Of a DNA stretch of 12,686 nt, positions 12,251 to 12,686 are shown in pieces. The position numbers were made by a program, and so were the translations under genes. The notes below the pieces were generated by a model. It saw only the letters and a list, made by a program, of their open reading frames with translations. It searched no databases and was not told the DNA's origin. Numbering within the stretch: position 1 is the stretch's first letter; every line of letters begins with the position of its first letter. Origin of the DNA: Nitrososphaerota archaeon. GTDB lineage: Archaea > Thermoproteota > Nitrososphaeria > Nitrososphaerales > Nitrosopumilaceae. The DNA lies in the NCBI GenBank assembly GCA_016126025.1, contig JAEFDA010000105.1:1-12686 (forward strand), in the 5' to 3' direction.

Positions 12251-12686
12251 ATGGCCCCGAGCAAGCCCATCTTTGTCCCCATCAAACAGCCTGCCTTATT
12301 CCTACTGCCCACAGCCCTCGCCCTTCTGTTGGTTCCATTTGTGGCCGTAGCGCCAGTACCGGCCTATGCCTTGGACAGTTTTGAGGCCCTGGACGGGGCG
12401 CGCGACATAGCGATCACCTCCACCGCAGATAAAACTTATGCTCTGGTGTCAAGCTTGGCCAACGATGCCGTCCAGATCATCGACGTCACCGACCCGGCCA
12501 ACCCGCTCCCGGTGGCCGCCCTTTTTGACGGGCAGGACGGCTTTGTCCTTACCGACGTGTCCGACATGGCAATAGTTGCGATTGGAGACAAGACGTATGC
12601 GCTGGTGGCCAGCTTCGCCGGCGCCGTCCATATAATCGACGTCACCGACCCGAATGTACCGCTCCCGGTGGCCAGCGTCTTTGACG
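12251..12686 (+). CDS. secreted LVIVD-repeat (beta-propeller-like) protein, 5' part
   Basis: The frame opens at ATG 12251 and runs off the window after 145 codons. Residues 1-40 form a signal peptide: K5 and K12, a hydrophobic core (ALFLLPTALALLLVPFVAVA) and an AYA cleavage site. Then come two copies of a roughly 53-residue unit: a DIAIT/MAIVAI strand, KTYALVSS / KTYALVAS, AVQIIDVTDP / AVHIIDVTDP, then LPVAALFDG / LPVASVFD. This is the LVIVD repeat, which folds as propeller blades in cell-surface proteins. The ligand is unknown; surface attachment or adhesion is a guess. The start is fixed by the signal peptide and a TATA-like box 26.5 nt upstream. The C-terminal part, including any membrane anchor, lies outside the window. 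Confidence 0.88.
   Translation, partial: MAPSKPIFVPIKQPALFLLPTALALLLVPFVAVAPVPAYALDSFEALDGARDIAITSTADKTYALVSSLANDAVQIIDVTDPANPLPVAALFDGQDGFVLTDVSDMAIVAIGDKTYALVASFAGAVHIIDVTDPNVPLPVASVFD
12435..12686 (+). repeat. 159-bp coding tandem repeat
   Basis: The units beginning at the two TATGC(T/G)CTGGTG strings are 159 bp (53 codons) apart. They remain near-identical in DNA over parts such as ATCGACGTCACCGACCCG and CCGCTCCCGGTGGCC, while the middle has diverged. Only about one and a half units are visible before the window ends. Confidence 0.75.

Noticed and set aside
1..12686. CRISPR array, insertion sequence or prophage
   Set aside because: No regularly spaced direct repeats, transposase, integrase or terminal inverted repeats were seen.

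Overview
The window looks like a GC-rich marine thaumarchaeon, most likely a Cenarchaeum symbiosum-like sponge symbiont or close relative. That placement is inferred from gene content, not from a search. The archaeal markers are a group II chaperonin (thermosome) with a GGM tail, a GINS51-type replication factor, an AN1 zinc finger, an archaeal-type serine hydroxymethyltransferase, a family-5 solute-binding protein of a kind I recall from marine Thaumarchaeota, and an LVIVD-repeat surface protein. Genes are densely packed on both strands, with AT-rich sequence largely confined to promoters.

Layout. Bases 1-49 hold the last codons of an upstream gene. Bases 125-517 (+) encode a membrane-anchored winged-helix protein whose end overlaps the end of glyA (504-1835, -). 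Across a 322-bp spacer, glyA is divergent from the thermosome gene (2158-3852, +). A small three-helix membrane protein (3972-4244, -) is divergent from a 682-residue protein (4449-6497, +) that joins winged-helix domains to a nucleotidyltransferase domain. It resembles a one-chain AbiE toxin-antitoxin and has an operator-like inverted repeat at its promoter. Next come glnA (6601-8058, -) and, divergent from it, GINS51 (8103-8648, +). A small membrane protein (8690-8974, +), an AN1 zinc-finger protein (9088-9306, -) and a large secreted solute-binding protein (9382-11916, +) follow. The 334-bp spacer 11917-12250 contains several strong hairpins and a 15-codon mini-ORF. The window ends inside a secreted LVIVD-repeat protein (12251 onward).

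Expression. Nearly every gene has its own TATA-like box centred 25-31 nt (mostly 26.5-27.5) before a start codon, with no room for a Shine-Dalgarno leader. This indicates leaderless, mostly monocistronic transcription. It also fixes several starts that a longest-ORF rule would misplace (1835, 2158, 8690, 9306, 9382) and implies TTG or GTG starts at four genes.

The genes do not form one pathway. They cover one-carbon and nitrogen metabolism (glyA, glnA), protein folding, DNA replication and the cell surface. The most unusual items are the winged-helix/nucleotidyltransferase fusion with its putative operator, the apparently permuted lobe order of the solute-binding protein, and the hairpin-rich spacer near 11965-12160.
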